Shown piece after piece: positions 7,929 through 16,179 of a stretch of DNA of 20,463 nucleotides (position 1 is the first letter of the stretch; every line of letters begins with the position of its first letter). The translations under genes and the position numbers were made by a program. The stretch comes from an uncultured Clostridia bacterium (GTDB taxonomy: Bacteria > Bacillota > Clostridia > Monoglobales > Monoglobaceae). Location: positions 1 through 20,463 of the forward strand of contig CAKSIW010000053.1 in assembly GCA_934463175.1 (NCBI GenBank), written 5' to 3'. The notes below the pieces were generated by a model. It searched no databases. It worked only from the letters and a program-made list of their open reading frames with translations, and was not told where the DNA came from.

Positions 7929-8570
7929 CTAAATCCGCTTCAAAAAGCTCTCAAGGCAATTTGCAATTTTCTCATGCCCAAGGTCGCTCGGGTGCAGACC
8001 GTCAGGACACAGCCGCGCCTTCAGAGATTCAATGCACGGCTGAATCCCGCTCACTGCATATAAATCGAGCACGGGTATTGAATAATATTCCGCCATTTCG
8101 CGTATTGCATACACATAATCCCTGAACACCCTTTTGCTGTTCGGATTTTGTTTCAGCTCCTCACGGCGGTGCAGAGGTGTCATGAACACAAGCTGTGCAT
8201 TTGGATATTTTTCAATAAGCCCGCACATCAGCGTGCTGAGAGCACCGTAAAACGTGTTCGGTTCGGAATCTCCGAAAGTGCCGAACGGCGCATTTCCGTG
8301 ACCGAAATCGTTCGTTCCGCCAAACACAACAACCGCATCGGCGTCATCGTCCATTTTCCCGAACCTTGCCGCAAACGATTCACCCCAGTTTCCCGGGTCT
8401 TCGCCGATATAATCGGCAATTCTTGTTCCGGCAATTCCAAAATTTCTTGCCGCTGCAAGACCGCAGCGTTCTTTGATTATATTCAGAAAAATCTTGTTTT
8501 CCGCACTTGTTCCAACGCCCTCTGTTATGCTGTCCCCCAAAAAGTTAATTTTCTTTCCCGACAAATTCAT
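7929..8570 (-). CDS. SGNH/GDSL hydrolase, probable carbohydrate acetylesterase
   Basis: The 213-residue protein has the complete SGNH catalytic set. Block I is FLGDSITEG (10-18) with nucleophile Ser14, the oxyanion glycine is within GIAGT (45-49), block III is GGTNDFG (84-90) with Asn87, and block V is CPDGLHPSDLGH (188-199) with Asp190 and His193. Small SGNH proteins of this type in glycan-use operons usually remove O-acetyl groups from sugars, which would fit here. The actual ester cannot be told from sequence. There is no signal peptide, so it would work on imported oligosaccharides. GGGGGAG lies 7 nt before the ATG. It follows the isomerase-nitrilase fusion by 17 nt. Confidence 0.9.
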   Translation of the reverse strand: MNLSGKKINFLGDSITEGVGTSAENKIFLNIIKERCGLAAARNFGIAGTRIADYIGEDPGNWGESFAARFGKMDDDADAVVVFGGTNDFGHGNAPFGTFGDSEPNTFYGALSTLMCGLIEKYPNAQLVFMTPLHRREELKQNPNSKRVFRDYVYAIREMAEYYSIPVLDLYAVSGIQPCIESLKARLCPDGLHPSDLGHEKIANCLESFLKRI

Positions 8571-8587
8571 TTTCAGACTCCCCCGTC

Positions 8588-10654
8588 CTATCTCATTTCT
8601 TTCCGAAACACACCGTAAAAATCTGTTTGCCGCTCATGCGCATAAACGTTCTTTGGTTCAGCGTCACTCGGACCGACCGACAGCCAGTTTATATACTTTT
8701 TTTCGTTTAAATCAATCTCAGCCGCAGCATATGAAAAATCATCAATTGTCTGTGCCACAACCTCACCTCGCGGATTTATTATTTTGCTCGGATAAAGCTC
8801 CGGCACATAAGTGTTGCAAACACATGAAACCGCAACATAAACCCCGTTTTCCATTGCTCTTGCAACCATTCGGTGAGCTGCGTCACCTGCCGTTGACACA
8901 AGAATCAGCTCCGCGCCCTTCATGGCAAGAATCCGTGCAGGCTCGGGGAAATATCCGTCATAGCAAATCAGAATACCGATTTTTCCGATTTCTGTGTCAA
9001 ACACGGCAAGATCATCTCCCGGAGTTATCCCCATTTCATACTCAAAAATCGTCAGATGAGTTTTTCGGTATCTTCCCGCGACTTCTCCGTTTCTGTCAAG
9101 CAAAAGTGCTGTGTTATAGCGTTTTCCGTCACATATCTCATGGAATGTGAACATCACAAAACAGCCATGTTCCTTTGCTTTCCGGCGCATCACCGTGCAA
9201 TATGCACCGTCCTCGGTTTCAAATATTTCCGACTCACATTCGACAATTGCCGCCCTGTCATTCACCGTCTCCGCAAACAAAATCAAATCGGGCTTTTCCT
9301 TTGCCGCAGCGTCAATCAGTTTTCCGATACGTTCGGCATTTTCAGCAGGTGTATACTTTTTAAAATTAGCCTCGGCATATGAATCGATATATGTGGTTGC
9401 AACCTTGATTTTCCTTGGCACATCAGCCTCGACAGGTGTCAGACAAGGCTCATACCACGTGACTCTTCCGTCGCATTTCAAGCCCATTTCCACACGAACC
9501 AGTCTTCCTCCGCCGTGAATTTTTATTTTCTTTTCAAGAACTCCGCAGCAGCCGCGATCCGCATATTCTCTTTGAATGATTGTGCCTGCATCGTCCATGA
9601 CACTCAGAATCACATAAACCGACTGAGGATTTTTGAGTCCGTCCGCCGCATATTTCACCGAAAAATCATAAAACGCGCCTTCTCTGACCCTTGTCATGTA
9701 TTCCCATCTGTGAAGAGAACAAGCTGCCCCCTCCGCTTTTATTGAATGCGCACCCGTCCCTTCATCTGCACAAAACTCTGCCGAATCCTCAAACGGTGCA
9801 AATGCGCTCCGGTGTGCCTCCTCCAAAAGACCGCCGTCATGCTTTTCACGTGCAGTCCTCACAAAGCTTTCAAGAATTTCATCATCGGCAAGATTCATCT
9901 TCTGAAGCTCACTCCTCCATGCCGACTCCCATTCAAGGCTGACAAAGCCATGAAAATGCTTTACTTTAAGCAACCGCAAAACAGACTTAATCGGCAGACT
10001 TCCTTTTCCGAGAGCCGTGTAGAGATAGTCATGCCACAGCCCGTCCTCGCGGTCATATCCGTCCTTAATGTGAACATGCACAATATTCTCGCCGATATAC
10101 TTCCACGTTTCCTCGATTGTCTCTCCGTCCTCAATCGGGTGTATAATATCCCATATAAAGCCGAGAGATGTGCTTCCGACCTCCTCATGTAATCCCGCCA
10201 GAACTTTTCCCGTCGCATATTCATTGTGAGTTTCAACGCAAACCAAAACCTTTTTGTCCGCGCCGTATTCACAAATTTCGCGCAAAGCCTTCACAATTCC
10301 GTCATGCGACAGCTCATCACGCATCTCATTTCTTTTTGCGGTAAAATTTCCAAGAAAAACGCGTATTCCGTCCGCACCGAGCAAAGCCGCCGAATCAATG
10401 CATTTTTTCGCCTCAGCAACCTGATTTTCATCAAACTTTTTGAGGCAAACCGACGTTCCGAGAATCGGAACGGAAATGTTGTTTTCCTTCAGTCTTTCCG
10501 CAAGAATGCAAAGCTGCTCCCTGCTGCTGAGGTTCAATATCTTTTCATTATCCATGCGGATCTCAATTCCGTCGAGTCCGTGCCTTCTGCAAAGCTCAAT
10601 CACATCGTCCGCATTCTTTTCCATACACATAACCGTACTGAATGACAATTTCAT
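8588..10654 (-). CDS. Fusion: sugar isomerase-like TIM barrel, beta-sandwich, carbon-nitrogen hydrolase (nitrilase)
   Basis: One uninterrupted frame of 688 residues carries three modules. Residues 1-270 resemble the xylose-isomerase-like (AP endonuclease family 2) barrel, with likely metal ligands E141 (VCVETHNEY), D169 (FIWDIIH), H195 (VHVHIKD) and E241 (SLEWE). Residues about 285-410 look like a beta-sandwich similar to carbohydrate-binding modules (weak call). Residues about 415-688 are a nitrilase-superfamily domain with the full Glu-Lys-Cys triad: E462 (LFAET), K531 (YRKTHL) and C564 (ICYDGYFPE). Both enzymatic ends therefore look intact. The ATG at 10654, with GAAAGGA upstream, is preferred over one at 10684 that would overlap the DUF2264 gene. 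There is no signal peptide. Nitrilase-fold enzymes cut C-N bonds of amides or nitriles, and the barrel family isomerises or epimerises sugars. The substrate is unknown; an amidated or N-acylated sugar is one possibility. Confidence 0.85.
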   Translation of the reverse strand: MKLSFSTVMCMEKNADDVIELCRRHGLDGIEIRMDNEKILNLSSREQLCILAERLKENNISVPILGTSVCLKKFDENQVAEAKKCIDSAALLGADGIRVFLGNFTAKRNEMRDELSHDGIVKALREICEYGADKKVLVCVETHNEYATGKVLAGLHEEVGSTSLGFIWDIIHPIEDGETIEETWKYIGENIVHVHIKDGYDREDGLWHDYLYTALGKGSLPIKSVLRLLKVKHFHGFVSLEWESAWRSELQKMNLADDEILESFVRTAREKHDGGLLEEAHRSAFAPFEDSAEFCADEGTGAHSIKAEGAACSLHRWEYMTRVREGAFYDFSVKYAADGLKNPQSVYVILSVMDDAGTIIQREYADRGCCGVLEKKIKIHGGGRLVRVEMGLKCDGRVTWYEPCLTPVEADVPRKIKVATTYIDSYAEANFKKYTPAENAERIGKLIDAAAKEKPDLILFAETVNDRAAIVECESEIFETEDGAYCTVMRRKAKEHGCFVMFTFHEICDGKRYNTALLLDRNGEVAGRYRKTHLTIFEYEMGITPGDDLAVFDTEIGKIGILICYDGYFPEPARILAMKGAELILVSTAGDAAHRMVARAMENGVYVAVSCVCNTYVPELYPSKIINPRGEVVAQTIDDFSYAAAEIDLNEKKYINWLSVGPSDAEPKNVYAHERQTDFYGVFRKEMR

Positions 10655-10673
10655 ACAGATTTTCCTTTCTCTG

Positions 10674-12566
10674 TCATAATCCAAGCTTTAACTCAAACCG
10701 TTTTCCTCTTGATTCAACAACAACATGGTTTCCTTCAACTGTAGTCTCGGGCAAATCGTCATTCTTTGCCGCAAGTCTTCCTGCCGCGCAGACAGCCGCA
10801 AATATGTATTCCCCTTTTCCGAGCGGCTGTTTTGTTCTGTATGCCGGATATGACGCAAGCGGTGCATAAAGATGATACCCTGCATGCGGATTTTCGATAT
10901 ATAATTCAACAGGCACCTCAGCCGCAACCTGAATCAGAGAAAACATATCGCGGTTTTCAACAACTGCACGTTTCTCATCGCACTCTGACGGTCGGTAATC
11001 GTCCCATCTTCCGAGTGCAAAGCTGCCCTCCGAAACAGTATATTCACGAGCAAGCCGCACCCTGTGAACTCTGACATGCGCATTCCCGAGCGGAAGAATC
11101 CATGTCTCAATCACGGTTTCGGGATCGTTGGCAAACGGCGTATGCGCAGAATGCAGAAATTCTCCGTCATATCCGAAATCCTCAATTCCAAGTCTGTGGG
11201 ACATCATTGATTCATCAGGCGTTGAAAGACAGATCATGCTGTCTGCGGAAACAACGTCGGGGCTGCTGCATGCAAACCCTGTGCCGGAATTATATGCAAA
11301 CTTAGTATACCAGTTTCTCATGTTTCCAAACCGATGTGTGTGTCTGTGCTCCTGATAGTATTGCGAGGTATTGTTATACATTGTCACAATGCCGTCATTC
11401 GCGGCAAAAACCATATTTATATTCTTATGTGACGGGCGAACCACATAGTCTCCCTGTTCCGACGGAAGCTTTGCGCCTTCGGTCTGCCAGAACGGGTGTT
11501 CTCCGTCCATAAGAAGTGCCAGAAATGTCTTGCAGCACCAGTATGCTCCGCCGTCAGATGTATATCCTTCAACAACGCAAGGCGATTTATAGAGATATCC
11601 CTCAGGTAGAACTCCGTCAGACTCATTCCGGCAGTTATTTTTGAAAAACTCAATGTTTTTCGCGGTTATCCGACCCGCAAGAGACGGATCAAAATCACAA
11701 CCTGCCATAATTGCAACCGGAAAAAGGCTTGACGCCGCAAAACGGTAGCTCAGCGAACGTCCGAACGCCGCCTGCGCACCGTCACTGCCGAACCAGTGAG
11801 CATAAAAATCCAGAAACTCATTTGTCCGCTTTATATACGTCTCCTTGTGCTCACGATAATCCTCAAAGCTTTCATCGGCAATGAGCGTCCAAAGGAGCGG
11901 ATACATATGAAGCGACCACGCCTCATAGTAATCAAATCTTCCGAAAACACCGTCCGAATACCAGCCGTCTCCCTCATAGAGTCCGTCAAGGAAGGAAAGC
12001 CCCTCTCTCAGCATTCTTTCGGTTTCCTCAAAGCAATATCCCAAGCGTTTCAGAACTGTCACCGTAAACAGCGGAAACCAATAGTGATTGTTCGGCCACG
12101 AATTGTTGAACGCGTCAAGTGCCATATTATAAAGCTCTTTTGCATACAAATCCTTTTCCGCCTTATTAAGAGGCTTCCAAAGCTGCTCCCTTGCAAAGAA
12201 AATACCGACCAGAAGTCCTGCAAATTCTGTTATGTTCTGATTTTCGTAAGCATACGCACCGAAATATTTCCGAAAACCGCTCCAGCCGCTCCCGTCCGCA
12301 GAAAAACCGCGGCTGAGAGTTTCTCTCATATACTCAAAAACCGTAATACGCCTTTCTCCGACATTCAGAAATATTTCTTCCCCCTGTGCCAGTATTGGAG
12401 CAATACCCCAGAACGGTCTGCAAAAGTTTTCCAAAAACGATGGAATAAATCCAACCTGATCCGCCTTTTCGGCATATATTCCGCGTTCCGCCCTCTCTGC
12501 GCAACGTTCCATAACAGGTACGCATATGTCAAGTGCATATTTTTTTACATCTTCTCTGTTAAACAC
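10674..12566 (-). CDS. DUF2264 family protein, probable alpha/alpha-barrel glycosidase (GH154-like)
   Basis: The 630 residues match the DUF2264 family in length and motifs: RPFWGIAP (50-57), NNHYWFPLF (159-167), LYEGDGWYSDGVFGRFDYYE (196-215), AWSLHMYPLLW (216-226) and a GRSLSYRFAASSLF segment near the middle. As I recall, CAZy family GH154, with a beta-glucuronidase from Bacteroides arabinogalactan breakdown, corresponds to this family; that link is from memory. The start is GTG: TAGGAGG (12574-12580) lies 7 nt upstream and no better in-frame ATG exists. There is no signal peptide, so it should be cytoplasmic. It follows the dehydrogenase by 11 nt and precedes the fusion gene by 19 nt. With GH88 in the same operon, it may remove saturated uronic acids while GH88 takes unsaturated ones (inference). 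Confidence 0.85.
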   Translation of the reverse strand: MFNREDVKKYALDICVPVMERCAERAERGIYAEKADQVGFIPSFLENFCRPFWGIAPILAQGEEIFLNVGERRITVFEYMRETLSRGFSADGSGWSGFRKYFGAYAYENQNITEFAGLLVGIFFAREQLWKPLNKAEKDLYAKELYNMALDAFNNSWPNNHYWFPLFTVTVLKRLGYCFEETERMLREGLSFLDGLYEGDGWYSDGVFGRFDYYEAWSLHMYPLLWTLIADESFEDYREHKETYIKRTNEFLDFYAHWFGSDGAQAAFGRSLSYRFAASSLFPVAIMAGCDFDPSLAGRITAKNIEFFKNNCRNESDGVLPEGYLYKSPCVVEGYTSDGGAYWCCKTFLALLMDGEHPFWQTEGAKLPSEQGDYVVRPSHKNINMVFAANDGIVTMYNNTSQYYQEHRHTHRFGNMRNWYTKFAYNSGTGFACSSPDVVSADSMICLSTPDESMMSHRLGIEDFGYDGEFLHSAHTPFANDPETVIETWILPLGNAHVRVHRVRLAREYTVSEGSFALGRWDDYRPSECDEKRAVVENRDMFSLIQVAAEVPVELYIENPHAGYHLYAPLASYPAYRTKQPLGKGEYIFAAVCAAGRLAAKNDDLPETTVEGNHVVVESRGKRFELKLGL

Positions 12567-12573
12567 CCTTCTG

Positions 12574-12580
12574 CCTCCTA
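12574..12580 (-). promoter_or_regulatory. Ribosome binding site for the GTG start of the DUF2264 gene
   Basis: TAGGAGG on the minus strand is 7 nt before GTG (12566-12564). Its first three bases are the TAG stop codon of the dehydrogenase gene, so termination and re-initiation are tightly linked. Confidence 0.85.
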
Positions 12581-13585
12581 CATTTTTGTCATTCGTGCCG
12601 CAATTTCACGCGTTATTTCCAGTTCAAGCTTTCTGTCTCCGCCGAAGAATTTTCTCATCTGCTCAATCAGGCGCATTGTGATAATCGGGCGGCGGTCAAT
12701 TGTCGGACCTGCCATATGCGGTATGCAATAAACATTTTCGAGTGTCCGCAGCGGGCTGTCAGCCGCAACAGGTTCTTTGTGAAACACATCGAGAACCGCA
12801 CGGAAACGCCCCTTTTTAAATTCATCAATCAGTGCATCCTCATCAATAACGTCGCCGCGCGAGGTGTTCAGAAACAGGCAGCCGTCCTTGAGCATTTCAA
12901 AGTGCTCGCGTCTGATGAGTCCGCGGTTTTCAGCATTCAGTGCGGAATGCACCGAGACGATATCGCAGGTTGAAAAAATTTCTTCCAGACTCGCCGACTC
13001 GCAATTGTTTTTCTCGAGAAACCCGGGGTCTGCCTGATAATGCGAATATACCTTTATTTTCACGCGAAAGCTCTGCAAAAGCTCAATCAGCATTATTGAA
13101 ATTGTTCCGAGACCGACAATTCCGACCGTTCGGTCCAAAAGACCCTCCCAGATGTCAGCCTCTGTTCTCCAGCCGCCTTCCCTCACGTTGTTCACATAGT
13201 CGGGAATCCTTCTGAGAGCTGTGAGCATATATGCCAGAGTTCCCTCAGCAACCGATTCGGCATAGAGACGGTTGCCGCTGAGTACGCATATTCCGCGGTC
13301 ATAAGCCGAAGAGTCAACCAGGTTTCCGACAGTTCCGCCCGTATGCACAATGAGCTTCAGCTTTTTTGCTTTCTCCAGCACCGCCTCATCAAGCATGGGA
13401 GAACCCCAGCCCGTGATGACTGCATCAGCGTCGCACAACGCGGTCGTCAGTCCGTCAAAGTCAAGATTTTCACCTGTTTCATTATATTTAACCGAAAAAC
13501 TTTTTTCAAGCTCTTCCCTGACATAGGGCGGCAGAAACGTATCCTTAACCGCCCCGTCGGGGATTGCAACAAATACTCTGTTCAT
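12578..13585 (-). CDS. D-isomer-specific 2-hydroxyacid dehydrogenase family protein
   Basis: NAD(P)-dependent enzymes of this family reduce 2-keto acids to D-2-hydroxy acids or the reverse. In the 335 residues, the nucleotide-binding segment GIVGLGTIS is at 155-163, the catalytic Arg is R243 (NTSRGDVID), the Glu is E271 in HKEP, and the catalytic His is H290 (IPHMAGPT). The third glycine of the usual GxGxxG motif is replaced by Ser163. The substrate-side segment AESVAEGTLAYML (109-121) is typical. I chose the ATG at 13585, with a GGGGGGA ribosome binding site 10 nt upstream. In-frame GTG at 13612 and ATG at 13609, which overlap the upstream TGA stop, are alternatives. It is cytoplasmic and lies between an SLH gene and the DUF2264 gene. 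In this setting it may act on a keto-acid derived from uronic acids, but the substrate is not readable from sequence. Confidence 0.9.
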   Translation of the reverse strand: MNRVFVAIPDGAVKDTFLPPYVREELEKSFSVKYNETGENLDFDGLTTALCDADAVITGWGSPMLDEAVLEKAKKLKLIVHTGGTVGNLVDSSAYDRGICVLSGNRLYAESVAEGTLAYMLTALRRIPDYVNNVREGGWRTEADIWEGLLDRTVGIVGLGTISIMLIELLQSFRVKIKVYSHYQADPGFLEKNNCESASLEEIFSTCDIVSVHSALNAENRGLIRREHFEMLKDGCLFLNTSRGDVIDEDALIDEFKKGRFRAVLDVFHKEPVAADSPLRTLENVYCIPHMAGPTIDRRPIITMRLIEQMRKFFGGDRKLELEITREIAARMTKM

Positions 13586-13608
13586 GAATATAATATCCCC
13601 CCAAATCA

Positions 13609-16164
13609 TCACTCAAAAACAATCAAATCATAAATTCGTCCGTATGACGCACGAAGGAACACTTTTTTCCCGACAGCAAGCTCAGACATATCAGTGAGTC
13701 TGTAGGTTTCGCGTTCGGGAGAGTAGCGGTATGCCGTCTGAAGATTGGCAAGCCCGAAAATGACCGTTCCGCTGCCATAGTTGACAACAACACGTTTTTC
13801 TGCCGCATTGACATATTTAACCGTACCCGAAATCATTGTCTTTGTGTTGTGAACTCCGTTAATCACCTTGTTGTCATAAGAGGAATCCGTCGGACGGTAA
13901 ACAAGCTCCGCCTTGGTGATTCTGCCGCTCTGCTTCATCGTGAGCTTCACAACGTCACCCTTTTTAATGCCCGACGCCGACAAATCACATGAATTGTCCG
14001 CAAGCATTTCAACAGGCGTTCCCTGAACATAGACCTCAATCATTGCAAGCCTTTCGCCTTCCTTGTCCAGTCCGAAACCAAGCTCTGCCACGGGGAAGAT
14101 TGTTTCAAGCTCTGCCGCAACCGACCCTCCGTAAATCACAGCCGCCGACGCCATTCCGCCCTCTGTCATATCATAAAAATACAAATTGCTGTATATCTTG
14201 TCACTCTCAAAATTTCCCGATGACGCAATGTATATTTCATTCATATCAATCGACTTGTCACCGAATGACCCCGGAACAACAAAAACAGGACTTGCTGCGC
14301 TTAAATATACCTCATGATTGAAGCTGTTTGTGCCGCTTCGGTATGTGAGCGAATCAGCCTTTTTTGACAGACGGAAATCTCCGTTTTCCCTTGCCGCATC
14401 GTCCTCGGAGCTGCCCCATTCAACCGTTTTTGCAGTTGTGAGCGCCGTCAGCTCGTTTTCCTTATTCACTCTGTAGGAAACAAGCTGCGGCTTGATTTCA
14501 CCGCCCGAAAACAATTCCGCCTTTGAAAACAAATCCACGGCATTAACCCTTGACCCGTTATATGTCACGCGGCTGTCTGCCGAAAGCTCAACCCATCTGT
14601 CTTTTTCGGAATAGATTTTCACCTTCACTCTTCCGAAATCGTCATTTGACATTCTGTAAAGATACCCGTAAACCGAATAGTTTTCAATTGCCGCGTCAGC
14701 AATTTTCCCATTATATGCAATATAAAATGTTCCGTACATTCCGAGTCTGAGTGCAGACATTTCACCGACATATTCATAGACCGAATCACCGACCGTAATT
14801 TCATCGTCCTTGATTTTCATGATGCTGCCCTGAACAGAAGTTTCGGAAATATACGCTCTGACAAGAGCCGTCCCGACCTTTTCGGATTCGGCAACCGATA
14901 TAACACTGCCGGTCTTGATTTCATCAAAGCCGACACGTCCGCCGTTCTTTTCAATGATGACATGTCTTTCATTTTCCTTTTCTTCAAGGACACACACATC
15001 ACCGCTTTTTGAACCGTAGACCGTGCTGCACCGTGAATCTGCCGCATTGACTCTGATGTGCTTCAGTGAGGTTATCATAATACAATCATACACCCCGTTG
15101 TCATCATTGTCAATAAATTCAACATATCCGTCTGTGATTTTTGTTTGATCAATGTCCGAAAAACTCCTGAGCTTTCCGTTATACAAAAACGGAGCGGAGT
15201 TTACAAAACTTTTTTCAATTTTGCTTCCTTTTTCGTTTTCATATGAAACCGATTTTTCCAAAAGCTTGTCAATGTCGCCGAACTCAATCACAAATGTCTT
15301 TGTCTCGGGCGAATCCTGAATCAGAACCGTCTCGCGTGTTCCGTTGTTGTCGCGCCAATATATGTCTGCACGGTGTCCGATGAAATCATATGCACTCTCG
15401 TCTGCCGTATAAACCGCACCGTCCAGCGTGATTCTGCCATATCCGCAGCCTGACTTTGAATAGAGCGAGGTAATCGGGTTTGAATCCACAACTCCCTTGC
15501 TTACATTTATATCAAACGCCTGCTTTAAAAGCGTGTCACCTCTTTCATAAACAACAGAACCCCGGCTGTATATGCCCGATGTCTCCAGAACCTCAGTGAA
15601 CAGCGCATTATGCAGAAGCTGAACCATTCCGCGCCCCGTGAGACAGCCGTCACTGCCGCTTTCAACACAGTCCGTCAGCTTCAGCCGTTTCACAATGAGC
15701 TTCATTGGCATTCTCTGAGTGACCCACTTTGAATAGCCGAGCAGGCTTGCTGTCATCTCTGCCGCCTCGGCAAGAGTGATTTTCTCATCGGGTCGGAATT
15801 TTGAAGTGTCTCCGATAATCCCCAAGCCATAGCAAAGCTGAATTGCGGAATAACAGTCTGAATCTGCCGTAACATCTGCATACGGAAGTGCAATGCTTTC
15901 TGTCTGCGGCATGTTTTCATCATAAAGTCCGCTCAGTGCCGCAAGCTTTTTGACAAACTCCGCACGGGTCACATATGTCGGCAAAACCTCCGCTTCCCGC
16001 GGTGACAGACCGAGAACCGCCAAAAGCTCAATTTTCAGGTCGAACTTATCATCGGCAGGCTCATCTGCAAACGACGGCACAAAAAGACTGCCGAACACAA
16101 GAGGGATAATCACGCCGAAAACAATCATCATTCTCTTAATCATGCTGTGTTTTTTTAATTGCAT
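13609..16164 (-). CDS. Secreted protein with N-terminal SLH repeats and array of small beta domains
   Basis: The 851 residues begin with a signal peptide (basic start, hydrophobic core at about 12-28, cleavage probably after Ala33). Two clear SLH repeats (about 42-145; FRPDEKITLAEAAEMTASLL is typical) and one degenerate repeat (about 150-190) follow, so the mature protein should be held to the cell-wall secondary polymer. The remaining 660 residues contain no enzyme motif I recognise. They look like successive small beta-rich units, each ending in a pattern like IxGxV...GxxVxLxxxxGxIxxxxL; the last is at about 780-851. Residues 352-360 (DNDDNGVYD) fit a calcium-binding loop of the DxDxNGxxD type. 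GGGGGAG lies 8 nt before the ATG. It sits 15 nt after another SLH gene. Large SLH proteins of this kind are frequent in Clostridia; the function of the body is unknown. Confidence 0.85.
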   Translation of the reverse strand: MQLKKHSMIKRMMIVFGVIIPLVFGSLFVPSFADEPADDKFDLKIELLAVLGLSPREAEVLPTYVTRAEFVKKLAALSGLYDENMPQTESIALPYADVTADSDCYSAIQLCYGLGIIGDTSKFRPDEKITLAEAAEMTASLLGYSKWVTQRMPMKLIVKRLKLTDCVESGSDGCLTGRGMVQLLHNALFTEVLETSGIYSRGSVVYERGDTLLKQAFDINVSKGVVDSNPITSLYSKSGCGYGRITLDGAVYTADESAYDFIGHRADIYWRDNNGTRETVLIQDSPETKTFVIEFGDIDKLLEKSVSYENEKGSKIEKSFVNSAPFLYNGKLRSFSDIDQTKITDGYVEFIDNDDNGVYDCIMITSLKHIRVNAADSRCSTVYGSKSGDVCVLEEKENERHVIIEKNGGRVGFDEIKTGSVISVAESEKVGTALVRAYISETSVQGSIMKIKDDEITVGDSVYEYVGEMSALRLGMYGTFYIAYNGKIADAAIENYSVYGYLYRMSNDDFGRVKVKIYSEKDRWVELSADSRVTYNGSRVNAVDLFSKAELFSGGEIKPQLVSYRVNKENELTALTTAKTVEWGSSEDDAARENGDFRLSKKADSLTYRSGTNSFNHEVYLSAASPVFVVPGSFGDKSIDMNEIYIASSGNFESDKIYSNLYFYDMTEGGMASAAVIYGGSVAAELETIFPVAELGFGLDKEGERLAMIEVYVQGTPVEMLADNSCDLSASGIKKGDVVKLTMKQSGRITKAELVYRPTDSSYDNKVINGVHNTKTMISGTVKYVNAAEKRVVVNYGSGTVIFGLANLQTAYRYSPERETYRLTDMSELAVGKKVFLRASYGRIYDLIVFE

Positions 16165-16179
16165 TTTCTCATCTCCCCC

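Noticed and set aside
8473..9150. Plus-strand open frame of 225 codons
   Set aside because: It runs opposite to the SGNH and nitrilase coding regions and resembles no protein family.
8588..10654. Possible sequencing artefact joining two genes
   Set aside because: The frame is open throughout, all catalytic residues of both ends are present, and a folded-looking middle domain connects them instead of a short junction.
10655..10684. Earlier ATG that would extend the fusion protein by ten residues
   Set aside because: It would overlap the end of the DUF2264 gene, and a GAAAGGA site suits the ATG at 10654, where the barrel's first strand begins.
11796..12731. Long plus-strand open frame of 311 codons
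   Set aside because: It is antisense to the DUF2264 and dehydrogenase genes, has no family motif and no convincing ribosome binding site, and is explained by codon bias of the real genes.
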